Of a DNA stretch of 64,000 bases, positions 1 through 8,595 are shown one piece after another; positions within the stretch are counted from its first letter, which is position 1; each line of letters opens with the position of its first letter. The notes under the pieces were generated by a model, which was not told the DNA's origin, searched no databases, and was given only the letters and a program-made list of their open reading frames with translations. Both the position numbers and the translations under genes were made by a program. Origin of the DNA: Saccharopolyspora aridisoli. Its GTDB lineage: Bacteria > Actinomycetota > Actinomycetes > Mycobacteriales > Pseudonocardiaceae. Where the stretch lies: positions 124,001 through 188,000 of the forward strand of contig NZ_SMKV01000002.1 in NCBI RefSeq assembly GCF_004348445.1, in the 5' to 3' direction.

Positions 1-343
1 AGATCGACGAGTACTTCTGCCGGCCGGTGATGAGCTTCTCGGTCAGGTCCTGCCGGTCGCCACCGAGCGTCTCGGCCGCCGAGTACAGGTACAGCCCGTG
101 CCCCGCCTCGTCCTGGACCTTCGCCAGCAGGATCGCCTTGCGGCGCAGCGACGGCGCCCGCGTGATCCAGTTGCCCTCCGGCTGCATGCCGATGATCTCG
201 GAGTGCGCGTGCTGGGCGATCTGGCGGACCATCGTCTTGCGGTAGCCATCGGGCAGCCAGTCCCGCGGCTCGATCCGCTGGTCCTTGTCGATGGTGCGCT
301 CGAAGTGCTCCTCGAGTTCCTGGTCGGACAACGTTGCTGTCAT
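1..343 (-). CDS. paaA: PaaA, phenylacetyl-CoA epoxidase catalytic subunit (partial, C-terminus off the window)
   Basis: This is the N-terminal ~114 residues of the di-iron catalytic subunit of the ring-1,2-phenylacetyl-CoA epoxidase, which adds oxygen to the aromatic ring of phenylacetyl-CoA in the cytoplasm. The translation starts [20 protein letters not shown] and contains [19 protein letters not shown] and [20 protein letters not shown]; the latter carries the E..H iron-ligand pattern of the family. Its ATG overlaps the TGA of paaZ (ATGA), so the two are translationally coupled; paaBCDE would be expected further left. The gene runs off the left edge of the window. Confidence 0.9.
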   Translation of the reverse strand, partial: MTATLSDQELEEHFERTIDKDQRIEPRDWLPDGYRKTMVRQIAQHAHSEIIGMQPEGNWITRAPSLRRKAILLAKVQDEAGHGLYLYSAAETLGGDRQDLTEKLITGRQKYSSI

Positions 344-2385
344 CGCTTCTCCTTGGAGACCAGGGTGAGCACGTCGTACTTGGCGACGGACTCCTGGTTG
401 TCGGTGGTCACGTCGGCATCCCAGCGGACTTCGCCGTAGTCAGCGTTCTCGCGGGGCGTGATCTGCTTGCACGTCAAGGTCACGGTCAGTGCATCGCCGG
501 GCTTGACCGGCGTGAGGAACCGCAGGTTCTCCAGTCCGTAGTTGGCCAGCACCGGTCCGGGCTCAGGCGACACGAACAGACCAGCCGCGAAGGAGACGAC
601 CAGGTACCCGTGCGCGACGATGCCACCGAACAGCGGGTTCTCCCGGGCAGCGTCTTCGTCGGTGTGCGCGTAGAAGGTGTCGCCGGTGAACTCCGCGAAG
701 TGCGCGACGTCCGCATCGGTGACCTGGCGCGGGCCGGCCACCACCGAGTCGCCGATCTTGAGTTCGGCCAGAGACTTCCGGAACGGGTGGACGCCGTCGG
801 TGGCACGAGGGGCGCCTTCCACCCATCGTCCGGTGACCTGGGACAGCACCGCTGGGCTGCCCTGCACCGCGGTGCGCTGCATGTGGTGGAGCACGCCGCG
901 AATGCCGCCCATCTCCTCACCACCACCGGCGCGACCGGGACCGCCGTGCACGAGCGCCGGCATCGGCGAACCGTGTCCGGTGGACTCCTTCGCGTCATCC
1001 GCATCGAGCACCAGCAGCCGGCCGTGCCAGGGCGCGACGCCGAGCACGACGTCGCGGGCGAACTGGGCATCCCCGCTCACCACGGAGCCAACCAGGCTCC
1101 CCTGGCCGCGCGCGGCGTAATCAACGACCTGCTCCACCGAGGTGTAGGGCATGAGCGTCGACACGGGTCCGAACGCCTCGACCTCGTGCGGTTCTGCTCG
1201 ACCGGGGTCCGCCTTGAGCAGTACCGGTGAGATGAAGGCTCCCTTTTCGGCATCGGCGTCGAACACCTCGACCTGCTCAGGGTCGCCGAAGACGATGTCG
1301 CCCGCGCCCTGCAACGCCTTCAGGGACCGGCGGACCTCCTCGCGCTGTTCGAGGCTCGCCAGCGCTCCCATGCGAACGTCAGCGTTGGCCGGGTTTCCGA
1401 CCTTGACCTTCGCCAGGCGCTCACCTGCCGCCTCGGCGACGTCGTCGAGCAGCTCCGCCGGGACGAAAGCCCTCCGAATTGCGGTGCACTTCTGGCCGGC
1501 CTTGACGGTCATCTCGGTGACCAGCTGCTTGACGTAGAGGTCGAATTCGGCAGTACCCGGCTTGGCGTCCGGTCCGAGGATCGAGCAGTTGAGCGAGTCG
1601 GCTTCGGCGTTGAAGCGCACCGAGTTGCGCACAATGGCCGGGTGAGCGCGCAGCTTCTGCGCGGTGGACGCCGAGCCGGTGAACGACACGAGGTCTTGCG
1701 CGGTGACGTGGTCGAGGAGGTCCCCTGCGCTTCCGCTGATCAGCTGCAGCGACCCTTCGGGAATGAGCCCGGACTCCACGATCAGCTCCACGAGCTTCTC
1801 GGTGAGGTAGGCGGTCTGGCTTGCCGGCTTGACCAGGCTGGGCACGCCGGCGAGGAAGGCCGGAGCGAACTTCTCCAGCGGCCCCCACACGGGGAAGTTG
1901 AAGGCGTTGATCTGCACTGCGACGCCACGCAGCGGCGTGGCGATGTGCTGGCCGAGGAAGGTGCCGCCCTTGCTGAGCGGTTCGACGTCCCCATCGACGT
2001 ACACGGTGTCGTTGGGCAGTTCGCGCCGCCCCTTGCTGGAGTAGGAGAAAAGGACCCCTATCCCGCCGTCGATGTCGAACTTGGAGTCTCCGAGGGTCGC
2101 ACCGGTCCTGGCCGACAGCTCGTACAGCTCTTCGCGGTGCTCGCGGAGGTGCGAGGCCAACGCTTTGAGCAGGGCTGCACGTTGGTGGAACGTCAGTTCC
2201 CTCAGTGCCGGCCCTCCGACCGCGCGGCCGTGTTCGAGCGCTGCGGCCATGTCAATACCGGCGGAGCTCATCCGCGCGACTTCAGCGCCCGTGACGGCGT
2301 CGTGCAGTGGTGTGCCTTCGGCTTCGCCCACCCTCCAGCCGCCACTGGTGTAGCTGCGCAGAACCTTGCTCGCACCTTGAGCCAT
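340..2385 (-). CDS. paaZ: PaaZ, bifunctional oxepin-CoA hydrolase / 3-oxo-5,6-dehydrosuberyl-CoA semialdehyde dehydrogenase
   Basis: A 681-residue two-domain enzyme that opens the oxepin-CoA ring and oxidises the resulting semialdehyde in phenylacetate catabolism. Residues 1 to about 520 are an aldehyde dehydrogenase: VSFTGSAS cofactor region, FNAEADSLN with the general-base Glu, and [14 protein letters not shown] with the nucleophilic Cys near residue 297. Residues about 530-681 are a MaoC/hot-dog hydratase ([15 protein letters not shown], then [12 protein letters not shown]). The length is normal for PaaZ. It is first in a leftward operon with paaA. A PaaR-type operator lies 22 bp upstream of the ATG, so repression relieved by phenylacetyl-CoA is likely. 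Confidence 0.95.
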   Translation of the reverse strand: MAQGASKVLRSYTSGGWRVGEAEGTPLHDAVTGAEVARMSSAGIDMAAALEHGRAVGGPALRELTFHQRAALLKALASHLREHREELYELSARTGATLGDSKFDIDGGIGVLFSYSSKGRRELPNDTVYVDGDVEPLSKGGTFLGQHIATPLRGVAVQINAFNFPVWGPLEKFAPAFLAGVPSLVKPASQTAYLTEKLVELIVESGLIPEGSLQLISGSAGDLLDHVTAQDLVSFTGSASTAQKLRAHPAIVRNSVRFNAEADSLNCSILGPDAKPGTAEFDLYVKQLVTEMTVKAGQKCTAIRRAFVPAELLDDVAEAAGERLAKVKVGNPANADVRMGALASLEQREEVRRSLKALQGAGDIVFGDPEQVEVFDADAEKGAFISPVLLKADPGRAEPHEVEAFGPVSTLMPYTSVEQVVDYAARGQGSLVGSVVSGDAQFARDVVLGVAPWHGRLLVLDADDAKESTGHGSPMPALVHGGPGRAGGGEEMGGIRGVLHHMQRTAVQGSPAVLSQVTGRWVEGAPRATDGVHPFRKSLAELKIGDSVVAGPRQVTDADVAHFAEFTGDTFYAHTDEDAARENPLFGGIVAHGYLVVSFAAGLFVSPEPGPVLANYGLENLRFLTPVKPGDALTVTLTCKQITPRENADYGEVRWDADVTTDNQESVAKYDVLTLVSKEKR

Positions 2386-2406
2386 CGTGCCTCGCCCTCC
2401 AGAATT

Positions 2407-2428
2407 ACTAACCGAACGGTCGGGAATT
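2407..2428. promoter_or_regulatory. PaaR-type operator upstream of paaZ
   Basis: A 22-bp imperfect inverted repeat that begins ACTAACCG, has CG at its centre and continues CGGGAATT. From memory, the site described for the TetR-family regulator PaaR of Corynebacterium has half-sites ACTNACCG and CGGTNAGT around NNCGNN; this copy matches the whole left half and most of the right. It ends 43 bp or less from the paaZ start, so a bound repressor would block transcription. The likely ligand-responsive regulator is the TetR gene at 4576-5193. Confidence 0.75.
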
Positions 2429-2719
2429 AATGCTAGCGCGCATCACCGGGGAGCGAAAGTGGCAACAGCCCGATCCACCTCACCGGACGGGGTGGAAGCG
2501 AGGCCGCCATCGACGCAGCGGCGCAGCGGGAGCGTTGACCCTTGCGCAGGCGCCCTCAGCAGCCTCACCGGGTTCACCACGAGGCTCACGTCCACGCGCG
2601 CGCCTACGCTGAGCTCAAGCCGGGGTGCGGCGACCCGGCCGGTCGCCTCCGGATGGGTTTCTTCCGAGGACGTCGGCCTTGACATCGGTTTGCGCACTGA
2701 CTTTTACTTGAGCAGATTT

Positions 2720-2741
2720 ATTTACCGTCCATTCGGTCAGT
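2720..2741. promoter_or_regulatory. PaaR-type operator upstream of paaI-paaK-tetR
   Basis: A second 22-bp site, ATTTACCG followed by TCCATT and CGGTCAGT. The right half-site is a perfect match to the CGGTNAGT half of the PaaR consensus and the left half is one base off. It lies 19 bp before the GTG of the thioesterase gene. With the 2407-2428 site it indicates coordinated control of both paa transcription units. Confidence 0.75.
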
Positions 2742-2760
2742 AAGAAGGCGGTGCAACCCG

Positions 2761-3192
2761 GTGTCACGCTCGCCGAACCGACTCAGCGACTCCGCGAGGA
2801 CCATGCTCGAATCCGACGTCGCCTCGTCGTCGCTGGGCATCGTCGTGACCGCAGCGCACGACGGCAGTGCGATAGCCCGGATGCGGGTGACCGAACAGAT
2901 GGTCAACGGGCACGACATCACGCACGGCGGTTACGTCTTCATGCTCGCCGACACGACTTTCGCAGCCGCGTGCAACAGCCACGGGCCTGTCACCGTCGCC
3001 GCCGGAGCGGATATCACGTTCGTCGCGAGCGCGCGTCTCGGTGACGAGCTGGTGGCCACCGCGCAAGAACGAACTCGATACGGCCGGAACGGCATCTACG
3101 ACGTCACGGTGCACCGGGACACCCCTGCAGGGCCAGAGGTCGTCGCGGAGTTCCGCGGCCGCAGCCGCACCGTCGGTCAGATCAAGCGTTGA
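2761..3192 (+). CDS. paaI: PaaI-like hydroxyphenylacetyl-CoA thioesterase
   Basis: A 143-residue single hot-dog thioesterase with GTG start. The family signature is visible in NGHDITHGGYVFMLADTTFA: N, H, GG and the Asp of the PaaI active-site helix. It is thought to release CoA from dead-end ring-hydroxylated phenylacetyl-CoA products and so save the CoA pool during phenylacetate breakdown. The stop lies just before the ribosome-binding site of paaK, so paaI and paaK form one unit, headed by a PaaR-type operator. Confidence 0.9.
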   Translation: MSRSPNRLSDSARTMLESDVASSSLGIVVTAAHDGSAIARMRVTEQMVNGHDITHGGYVFMLADTTFAAACNSHGPVTVAAGADITFVASARLGDELVATAQERTRYGRNGIYDVTVHRDTPAGPEVVAEFRGRSRTVGQIKR

Positions 3193-3206
3193 GGAGTCCC
3201 TCCCCC

Positions 3207-4553
3207 ATGACGACGACGCACAACGAAGTGCCGAGCGCCCGCCGACTTGGCGCCGCGCCACCGATCGACGACCTCTCGTCGGCCGAACGGCTGAGCACCG
3301 ACGAGCTTCGCGCCCTGCAGCTCGAGCGCCTGCAGTGGACGCTGCGACACGCCTACGAGAACGTTCCCTTCTACCGCAAGAAGTTCGACGACGCGCATGT
3401 GCACCCGGATGACTGCCGGGAGCTGAGCGACCTCGAGAAGTTTCCCTTCACCACCAAGCAAGACCTGCGCGACAACTACCCGTTCGGCATGTTCGCCGTT
3501 GCGCAGGACCAGGTCCGCCGGGTGCACGCCTCCAGCGGAACGACCGGCAAGCCGACGGTCGTGGGCTACACCGAATCCGACCTCGACGTGTGGGCCACCG
3601 TGGTCGCGAGGTCGATCTTCGCCGCCGGCGGACGCCCTGGCCACAAGGTGCACATCTCCTACGGGTACGGGCTGTTCACCGGAGGCCTCGGCGCTCACTA
3701 CGGTGCCGAGAAGCTGGGGATGACGGTCGTTCCGGCTTCAGGCGGCATGACCGCACGGCAAGCGCAGATCATCAACGACTTCCGTCCCGAGATCATCATG
3801 GTGACGCCGTCCTACATGCTGACGCTCCTCGACGAGTTCGAGCGCCAGGGGATCGATCCGCGCGGCACTTCCCTCAAGGTCGGGATCTTCGGCGCCGAGC
3901 CGTGGACCGAGCAGATGCGCCGCGAGATCGAGGAGCGCGCCAACATCGACGCGGTCGACATCTACGGCCTCTCGGAGGTGATGGGACCCGGTGTCGCGCA
4001 AGAGGCGGTCGAGACCAAGGACGGACTGCACGTCTGGGAAGACCACTTCTACCCCGAGGTCATCGACCCGATCGACGGCGTGCCGCTACCCGACGGGACG
4101 ACCGGGGAGCTCCTGTTCACCTCGCTGACCAAGGAGGCGCTGCCGATCATCCGCTACCGGACGCGCGACCTGACCGCGCTGCGGCCGGGCACGGCGCGAC
4201 CGGCCTTCCGACGAATGGACAAGGTGACCGGACGCAGCGACGACATGATCATCCTGCGCGGGGTCAACGTCTTCCCGACGCAGATCGAGGAGGTCGTGCT
4301 CGGCACCGCCGACCTGTCGCCGCACTTCCAGCTCAAGCTCACACGCCAAGATCGGATGGACCAGCTGACCGTGCTGGTCGAAGCGCTTCCCGAGACCACC
4401 CCGGCACGGCGCGAGAAGGCGTCGACGGAGATCGCGGAGAAGGTCAAGGACGGTGTCGGTGTCAGCGTCGGCGTGGAGATCGTCGAGCCCGGTTCCCTCG
4501 AACGCTCGGTGGGCAAGCTCCGCCGGGTCATCGACCAACGCCCTCGCGACTGA
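3207..4553 (+). CDS. paaK: PaaK, phenylacetate-CoA ligase
   Basis: A 448-residue AMP-forming ligase that activates phenylacetate to phenylacetyl-CoA, the first step of the pathway. Visible motifs are the P-loop SSGTTGKPTVVGYT near residue 109, IYGLSEVMGPG near 252, the hinge VTGRSDDMIILRGVNVFP near 341, and the C-terminal GKLRRV holding the catalytic Lys. I chose ATG 3207 because GAGGAG lies 10 bases upstream; a TTG at 3189 is possible. It is followed after 22 bp by the TetR regulator. Confidence 0.95.
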   Translation: MTTTHNEVPSARRLGAAPPIDDLSSAERLSTDELRALQLERLQWTLRHAYENVPFYRKKFDDAHVHPDDCRELSDLEKFPFTTKQDLRDNYPFGMFAVAQDQVRRVHASSGTTGKPTVVGYTESDLDVWATVVARSIFAAGGRPGHKVHISYGYGLFTGGLGAHYGAEKLGMTVVPASGGMTARQAQIINDFRPEIIMVTPSYMLTLLDEFERQGIDPRGTSLKVGIFGAEPWTEQMRREIEERANIDAVDIYGLSEVMGPGVAQEAVETKDGLHVWEDHFYPEVIDPIDGVPLPDGTTGELLFTSLTKEALPIIRYRTRDLTALRPGTARPAFRRMDKVTGRSDDMIILRGVNVFPTQIEEVVLGTADLSPHFQLKLTRQDRMDQLTVLVEALPETTPARREKASTEIAEKVKDGVGVSVGVEIVEPGSLERSVGKLRRVIDQRPRD

Positions 4554-4575
4554 AACGACTTGCGATAATGAGCTC

Positions 4576-5193
4576 ATGACCGAACCGCCCAGCACCCGTG
4601 CGACCAGACGCGGTCGGCCCGGCTACGACCTGGAGTCCTTGCTCACGGTTGCGGTCAAGCTGTTCAACGAACGCGGCTACGACGGCACCAGCATGGAGGA
4701 TCTGTCGCGCAAGCTTCAGATCACCAAGTCCGCGATCTACCACCACGTGCGCAGCAAGGACGAACTGCTGCGGCTCGCGGTCAACCGAGGACTGGACGGG
4801 TTGTTCGCCGAGGCGGACAAGCTGGAGACCATCGACGGGCGCGCCATCGACAAACTCGAATACCTGGTGCGAGCCAGCGTCGGCGTGCTCGTCGATCAAC
4901 TGCCCTTCGTGACCCTGCTGCTGCGGATTCGCGGCAACACCAAGGTCGAGAAGGCCGCGCTGGCCCGCCGCCGGGAATTCGATCAGATCGTCGCCGACCT
5001 GGTCAGCAAAGCCGCCGCGGACGGCGACCTGCGCCCGGACGTCGACCCGGCGACCGCGGCACGCCTGCTGTTCGGCATGGTCAACTCACTCGTCGAGTGG
5101 TACAGGCCACGTCAGGGCGCGGACGCGCAGACGCTGGCCGACACCGTCGCAGCGGTCGCATTCGACGGCCTCCGCGTGCGCGAGCAGGACTGA
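4576..5193 (+). CDS. paaR: TetR-family regulator, probable PaaR repressor of phenylacetate genes
   Basis: A 205-residue TetR protein with an N-terminal helix-turn-helix (GTSMEDLSRKLQITKSAIYH) and a TetR_C-type ligand domain. It is the last gene of the paaI-paaK unit, and both paa promoters carry 22-bp sites of the PaaR type, so a phenylacetyl-CoA-sensing repressor is the natural reading. The ATG at 4576 is in frame and follows the paaK stop closely. The name is inferred from context and operators; the DNA-binding domain alone would not decide it. Confidence 0.85.
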   Translation: MTEPPSTRATRRGRPGYDLESLLTVAVKLFNERGYDGTSMEDLSRKLQITKSAIYHHVRSKDELLRLAVNRGLDGLFAEADKLETIDGRAIDKLEYLVRASVGVLVDQLPFVTLLLRIRGNTKVEKAALARRREFDQIVADLVSKAAADGDLRPDVDPATAARLLFGMVNSLVEWYRPRQGADAQTLADTVAAVAFDGLRVREQD

Positions 5194-5194
5194 G

Positions 5195-5623
5195 CAGCCC
5201 GTCGAAGATCGCGTGCAAGCCAGTGGTCGGCGGAGGTGGCGTGCCGAGCCGCCTCGGGCAACGCCCACTCCTCCAGACAGCCGGGTCGGTGCCGTTGGAT
5301 TGACCGAGCGTCAGCTGCATCTTCAGCAGCGTTGAGAAACCCGGTGCCGGGGTGGCCGAGGAACACGCGTCCGCAGTCAGGGCCAGGTCGCACGTCGACG
5401 AAACCCAGCGCTTCGAGCACGCTCAGCGCTTCCCGCAGCGACGGCCCGGCTGACCCCGAAGGAGTTGCGCGAACTCTCGCTCGCTGGGAAGGCGGTCGCC
5501 GGGGCGAGTCGCCCCATCGAGAACACGTTGCTCGATCTGCGCCGTGACCTGTTCGTATGTCCGGACCTTGCGCACCGGTTCCGACGAGCTCTGGTTCGCG
5601 GAACTCCTCTCCGACTCGGTCAC
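5195..5623 (-). pseudogene. GntR/FadR-type transcriptional regulator, frameshifted and truncated
   Basis: A reading frame from ATG 5623 gives a GntR wing-helix start (RTYEQVTAQIEQRVLDG, then RPGDRLPSEREFAQLL). It then loses the family pattern, which resumes in another frame as SLREALSVLEALGFVDVRPG. Removing one T and one G between about 5440 and 5470 restores LGVSRPSLREAL, so two single-base insertions lie in the recognition-helix region. The C-terminal FCD domain is cut short at LEEWALPEAARHA near the tetR stop. This is best read as a dead gene. Confidence 0.75.
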
Positions 5624-5724
5624 CTGGCCGACTCACGATACGTCGCACTGCTCGGATGGGTGTCTCGCAGAACCGTGAGAAGGCTCGATCATGGCCGACT
5701 GGAAGTCGGCGGCGCCGAGAGCAC

Positions 5725-5762
5725 GGGAACCTTCCTGCCGGGGAAGTGGCAGGAAGGTTCCC
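5725..5762. repeat. Perfect inverted pair of the dispersed GGAAGGTTCCC repeat; likely terminator of the symporter operon
   Basis: GGGAACCTTCCTGCC (5725-5739) and GGCAGGAAGGTTCCC (5748-5762) are perfect inverse copies, 15 bp, with an 8-base loop. The hairpin starts 18 bp beyond the leftward symporter stop. There is no T-tract. It is the clearest head-to-head pair of the window-wide repeat. Confidence 0.8.
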
Positions 5763-5779
5763 ATGCGCGGTACGGCCGA

Positions 5780-7345
5780 TCAAGAAGCTCCGATGCCGGT
5801 CAGCGACCGGACCTCCATCTCGTCAGCTCGGTCGTCGCTCTCGCGCTCCCCTAGCAGGGTGCCGATGTAGCCGAACAAGAACGACGCCGGAATCGACACC
5901 AAGCCGGGGTTGTTCAGCGGGAACCAGGCGAAGTCGACTCCGGGCACGATCGAGGTCGGGGTTCCTGAAACCACCGGGGAGGAGATCACCAGGAGCAGGC
6001 AGATGCCCAGGCCGCCGTAAACCCCCCACAAGGTTCCTCGGGTGTTGAACCGTCGCCAGTACAGCGAGTAGAGCAAGGTCGACAGGTTCGCCGACGCGGC
6101 GAAGGCGAAGGCCAGAGACACCAGGAACGCGAGGTTCTGCCCGTTCACCAGGATGCCGCCGATGATCGAGGTGGCACCGATGATCAGGGCTGTCAGCCGC
6201 GCCACCTTGACCTCGGCTCCCGGCTCGGCGTGCCCGCGTTTGATGACGTTGGCGTACACGTCGTGGGCGAAGGATGCCGATGCGGTCAGAGTCAGACCCG
6301 CCACCACGGCGAGGATCGTGGCGAAAGCAACCGCGGCGACCACTCCCAGCAGGACCGTTCCGCCGATTTCGTAGGCCAGCAGCGGCGCCGCGGAGTTCTC
6401 GCCGCCAGGGGCGGCCACGATCGAATCCGTCCCGCTGATCGCCCCCGCGCCGAACCCGATCACCAAGGTGCACAGGTAGAACACCGACATCGTGACGGTC
6501 GCCCACACCACGGAACGCCTCGCCTGCACGGCGTTGGGCACCGTGTAGAAGCGCATCAGCACGTGCGGCAGGCCGGCTACACCGAAGATCAGCGCCAAGG
6601 ACAGCGAGACGAGGTCGAGCTTGGTGATCTCGCTCTTCCCGTACTGGGTTCCGGGCGAGAAGATCCGCTCACCGAGCGGGTTCTTCTCGGCGGCGTGCTG
6701 CAGCAACGAAGTGATGCTGAATCCGAACTTGCCCATCAGGAACAGCGCCATGAGCGCGACGCACAGCATCAGGGCGACCGCCTTGATGATCTGCACCCAA
6801 GTGGTTCCCCTCATCCCACCCACGAGCACGTAGGTGATCATCAGCGCGCCGACGCCGGCGATCACCAGGGCTTGGCCGGCCGCGCTGTGCACGTCGAGCA
6901 GCAGTGCTACCAGGCTTCCGGCGCCGGCGATCTGCGCAACCATGTAGATGAGAGAGATCACCAGGGTCGACACCGCCGCAGCGGCGCGGACGGGACGCTG
7001 CTTCATGCGGTAGCTGAGCACGTCGCCCAGGGTGAATCGGCCTGTGTTGCGCAGTAGTTCTGCGACCAGGAGCAGGTTCACCAGCCACCCGACCAAGAAT
7101 CCGATCGAGTAGAGGAAACCGTCGTAGCCGTGCAAGGCGATGGCGCCCGCGATGCCGAGGAACGCAGCGGCTGACATGAAGTCGCCCGACAGGGCGATAC
7201 CGTTCTGCGCACCGGTGAATTGCGAGCCCGCTGCGAAGTAGTCGGTGGTGGATCCCGTGCTGCTCCCCCGGTAGACGATGAACAGCGTGAGCAGCACGAA
7301 CGCGGTGAATATGCTGATGTTGAGCATCGGGTCGGTGCCCATCAC
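5780..7345 (-). CDS. actP: Cation/acetate-type sodium:solute symporter (ActP/MctC-like)
   Basis: A 521-residue SSS-family membrane transporter with about 13 hydrophobic segments. Family marks include TTDYFAAGSQFTGAQNGIA, SGDFMSAAAFLGIAGAIALH and the conserved region around VLVGGMRGTTWVQIIKA. The close relatives ActP and MctC take up acetate, propionate or pyruvate with Na+ or H+. GTG 7345 overlaps the TGA of the upstream DUF485 gene, and an ATG at 7342 is equally possible. The DUF485-symporter pair is the usual actP arrangement. The substrate cannot be fixed from sequence alone. Confidence 0.9.
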   Translation of the reverse strand: MMGTDPMLNISIFTAFVLLTLFIVYRGSSTGSTTDYFAAGSQFTGAQNGIALSGDFMSAAAFLGIAGAIALHGYDGFLYSIGFLVGWLVNLLLVAELLRNTGRFTLGDVLSYRMKQRPVRAAAAVSTLVISLIYMVAQIAGAGSLVALLLDVHSAAGQALVIAGVGALMITYVLVGGMRGTTWVQIIKAVALMLCVALMALFLMGKFGFSITSLLQHAAEKNPLGERIFSPGTQYGKSEITKLDLVSLSLALIFGVAGLPHVLMRFYTVPNAVQARRSVVWATVTMSVFYLCTLVIGFGAGAISGTDSIVAAPGGENSAAPLLAYEIGGTVLLGVVAAVAFATILAVVAGLTLTASASFAHDVYANVIKRGHAEPGAEVKVARLTALIIGATSIIGGILVNGQNLAFLVSLAFAFAASANLSTLLYSLYWRRFNTRGTLWGVYGGLGICLLLVISSPVVSGTPTSIVPGVDFAWFPLNNPGLVSIPASFLFGYIGTLLGERESDDRADEMEVRSLTGIGAS

Positions 7346-7761
7346 GGCCGCTCCTCTCCGGTGGCGTTGCGGTAGAGCTCAGCGACGCGCGGGTCGATCT
7401 CCTTGGCCGCGAAGCGCAGGTAGAGGGCCGTGATGACGAGGGTGCTGATGAACTGGCCGATGCCGAGGGCAAGTCCGATGTTGACGGCGCCGAACAGTCG
7501 AATCCCCATGAGATCTGGGAAGTACGCGGCGAGGACGACGTAACCGACGTACCAGACCACGAACACCAGGGTCATCGGGAACGTGAACCTGCGCAGCGTG
7601 CCGCGCAATTCGAGGAATTCCGCACTGCGAGCGATGCTGCGGAAGTCGGGACCCGAGTCGCCGGGTACCGGGAGATCGATGCGCCTGGCTGATTTGTCGA
7701 TCTGACCGAAGGCCGCTTCAGTTCGTCGAGATGGCGACGGGGGTTCGGTGGCGTTGCGCAT
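7342..7761 (-). CDS. DUF485 membrane protein (YjcH-like partner of the symporter)
   Basis: A protein of about 139 residues with two transmembrane segments (FPMTLVFVVWYVGYVVLAAY and the stretch after NIGLALGIGQFISTLVITAL) after a polar N-terminus; this is the DUF485 layout. DUF485 genes sit directly before actP-type symporters and are presumed to help their assembly or function. I prefer ATG 7761, which follows GGAAGGA, over the in-frame ATG at 7788. Its TGA overlaps the symporter start, so the two are co-translated. Confidence 0.85.
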   Translation of the reverse strand: MRNATEPPSPSRRTEAAFGQIDKSARRIDLPVPGDSGPDFRSIARSAEFLELRGTLRRFTFPMTLVFVVWYVGYVVLAAYFPDLMGIRLFGAVNIGLALGIGQFISTLVITALYLRFAAKEIDPRVAELYRNATGEERP

Positions 7762-8595
7762 GCATCCTTCCAAGCAATCGGTCATCACATCGACGTGTTT
7801 CTGCGCCGATGCCGCTCAGTCCCCCAACATCGTCCGAACTCCCGCAGCTGTTCGCGGCCTTCCTTGATTCGGGTTCCGCCAGGAGTCGGTGACCGCACGA
7901 CTTGCGATGCCAACCAAGGCGGGAGTCTAACGATCACGCCGCTCCACTTGAACCACAGCAGCGACACAGCACACCAACTGATGAATTCTAAGATCACTGA
8001 CCGTGATTGAATCTGAAGGGAGCCCATGCCCCCTCGAGACCGGAACGGAATCAGGCCAGCTCGCAAAACGACACTTCAAGGTCCATTTTCCCTGGTCGAC
8101 CGCCTGATTAGGCGAGGGTAACACGATGCGAGCGAGGGGACATACGCATTGCTTCCGCCCCCTTTGTCACCCAGTCGGCGAAATTCTCTCCAATGGGTGA
8201 CTAAAGCGCATCCAACCTCCGCAGCAATGAACACGATCAGTGTCCAAAGTGCCCAATGAGCTCCCGCGCACCCGCGAAGATGATCTCCATCGACTCGAAG
8301 CCACTGGTCAGTGCGCTGAATCCAAAACAGGTGGAAGATCATTCCGGTGATGTAGTGTTCTGCACGCCGACGACCGGTGAGAACAATTCGATGCCACCGC
8401 GATCACCCCCGACATCGCAGCGACTATCGGATACCGCCGTCGAGACCGCACGGCCACCCGCGAGAACCCCCCGGAACGCAGGCAGCGCCGCCAACCACGA
8501 ATGACCTGCCGCGCCTCGGAGGCGGGCCGGTCCGCCCACCACACGAACGCGCAGTTGGCGATGAAAGCTTCGACCGCGCGGGAAAGGACTGCGTC
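7762..8595. other. Long intergenic region upstream of the conservon
   Basis: About 830 bp of visibly lower GC than its surroundings with no reading frame that resembles a known protein. A short inverted repeat, ATCAC-TGACC-GTGAT, lies at 7995-8009. GGAAAGGA at 8581-8588 is the ribosome-binding site of cvnA. It presumably contains the divergent promoters of the symporter operon and the conservon, but I cannot place them. Confidence 0.4.

Larger units (their letters stand above)
2386..2760. other. Divergent regulatory region between the two paa operons
   Basis: About 375 bp without a credible gene. It holds one PaaR-type operator close to each flanking start codon (see separate entries). The rest shows no clear coding signal or other strong repeat. 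Confidence 0.6.

Noticed and set aside
8076-8342. Possible small membrane protein in the region upstream of the conservon
   Set aside because: One hydrophobic stretch but no ribosome-binding site, no homologous pattern, and atypical codon use for this genome.
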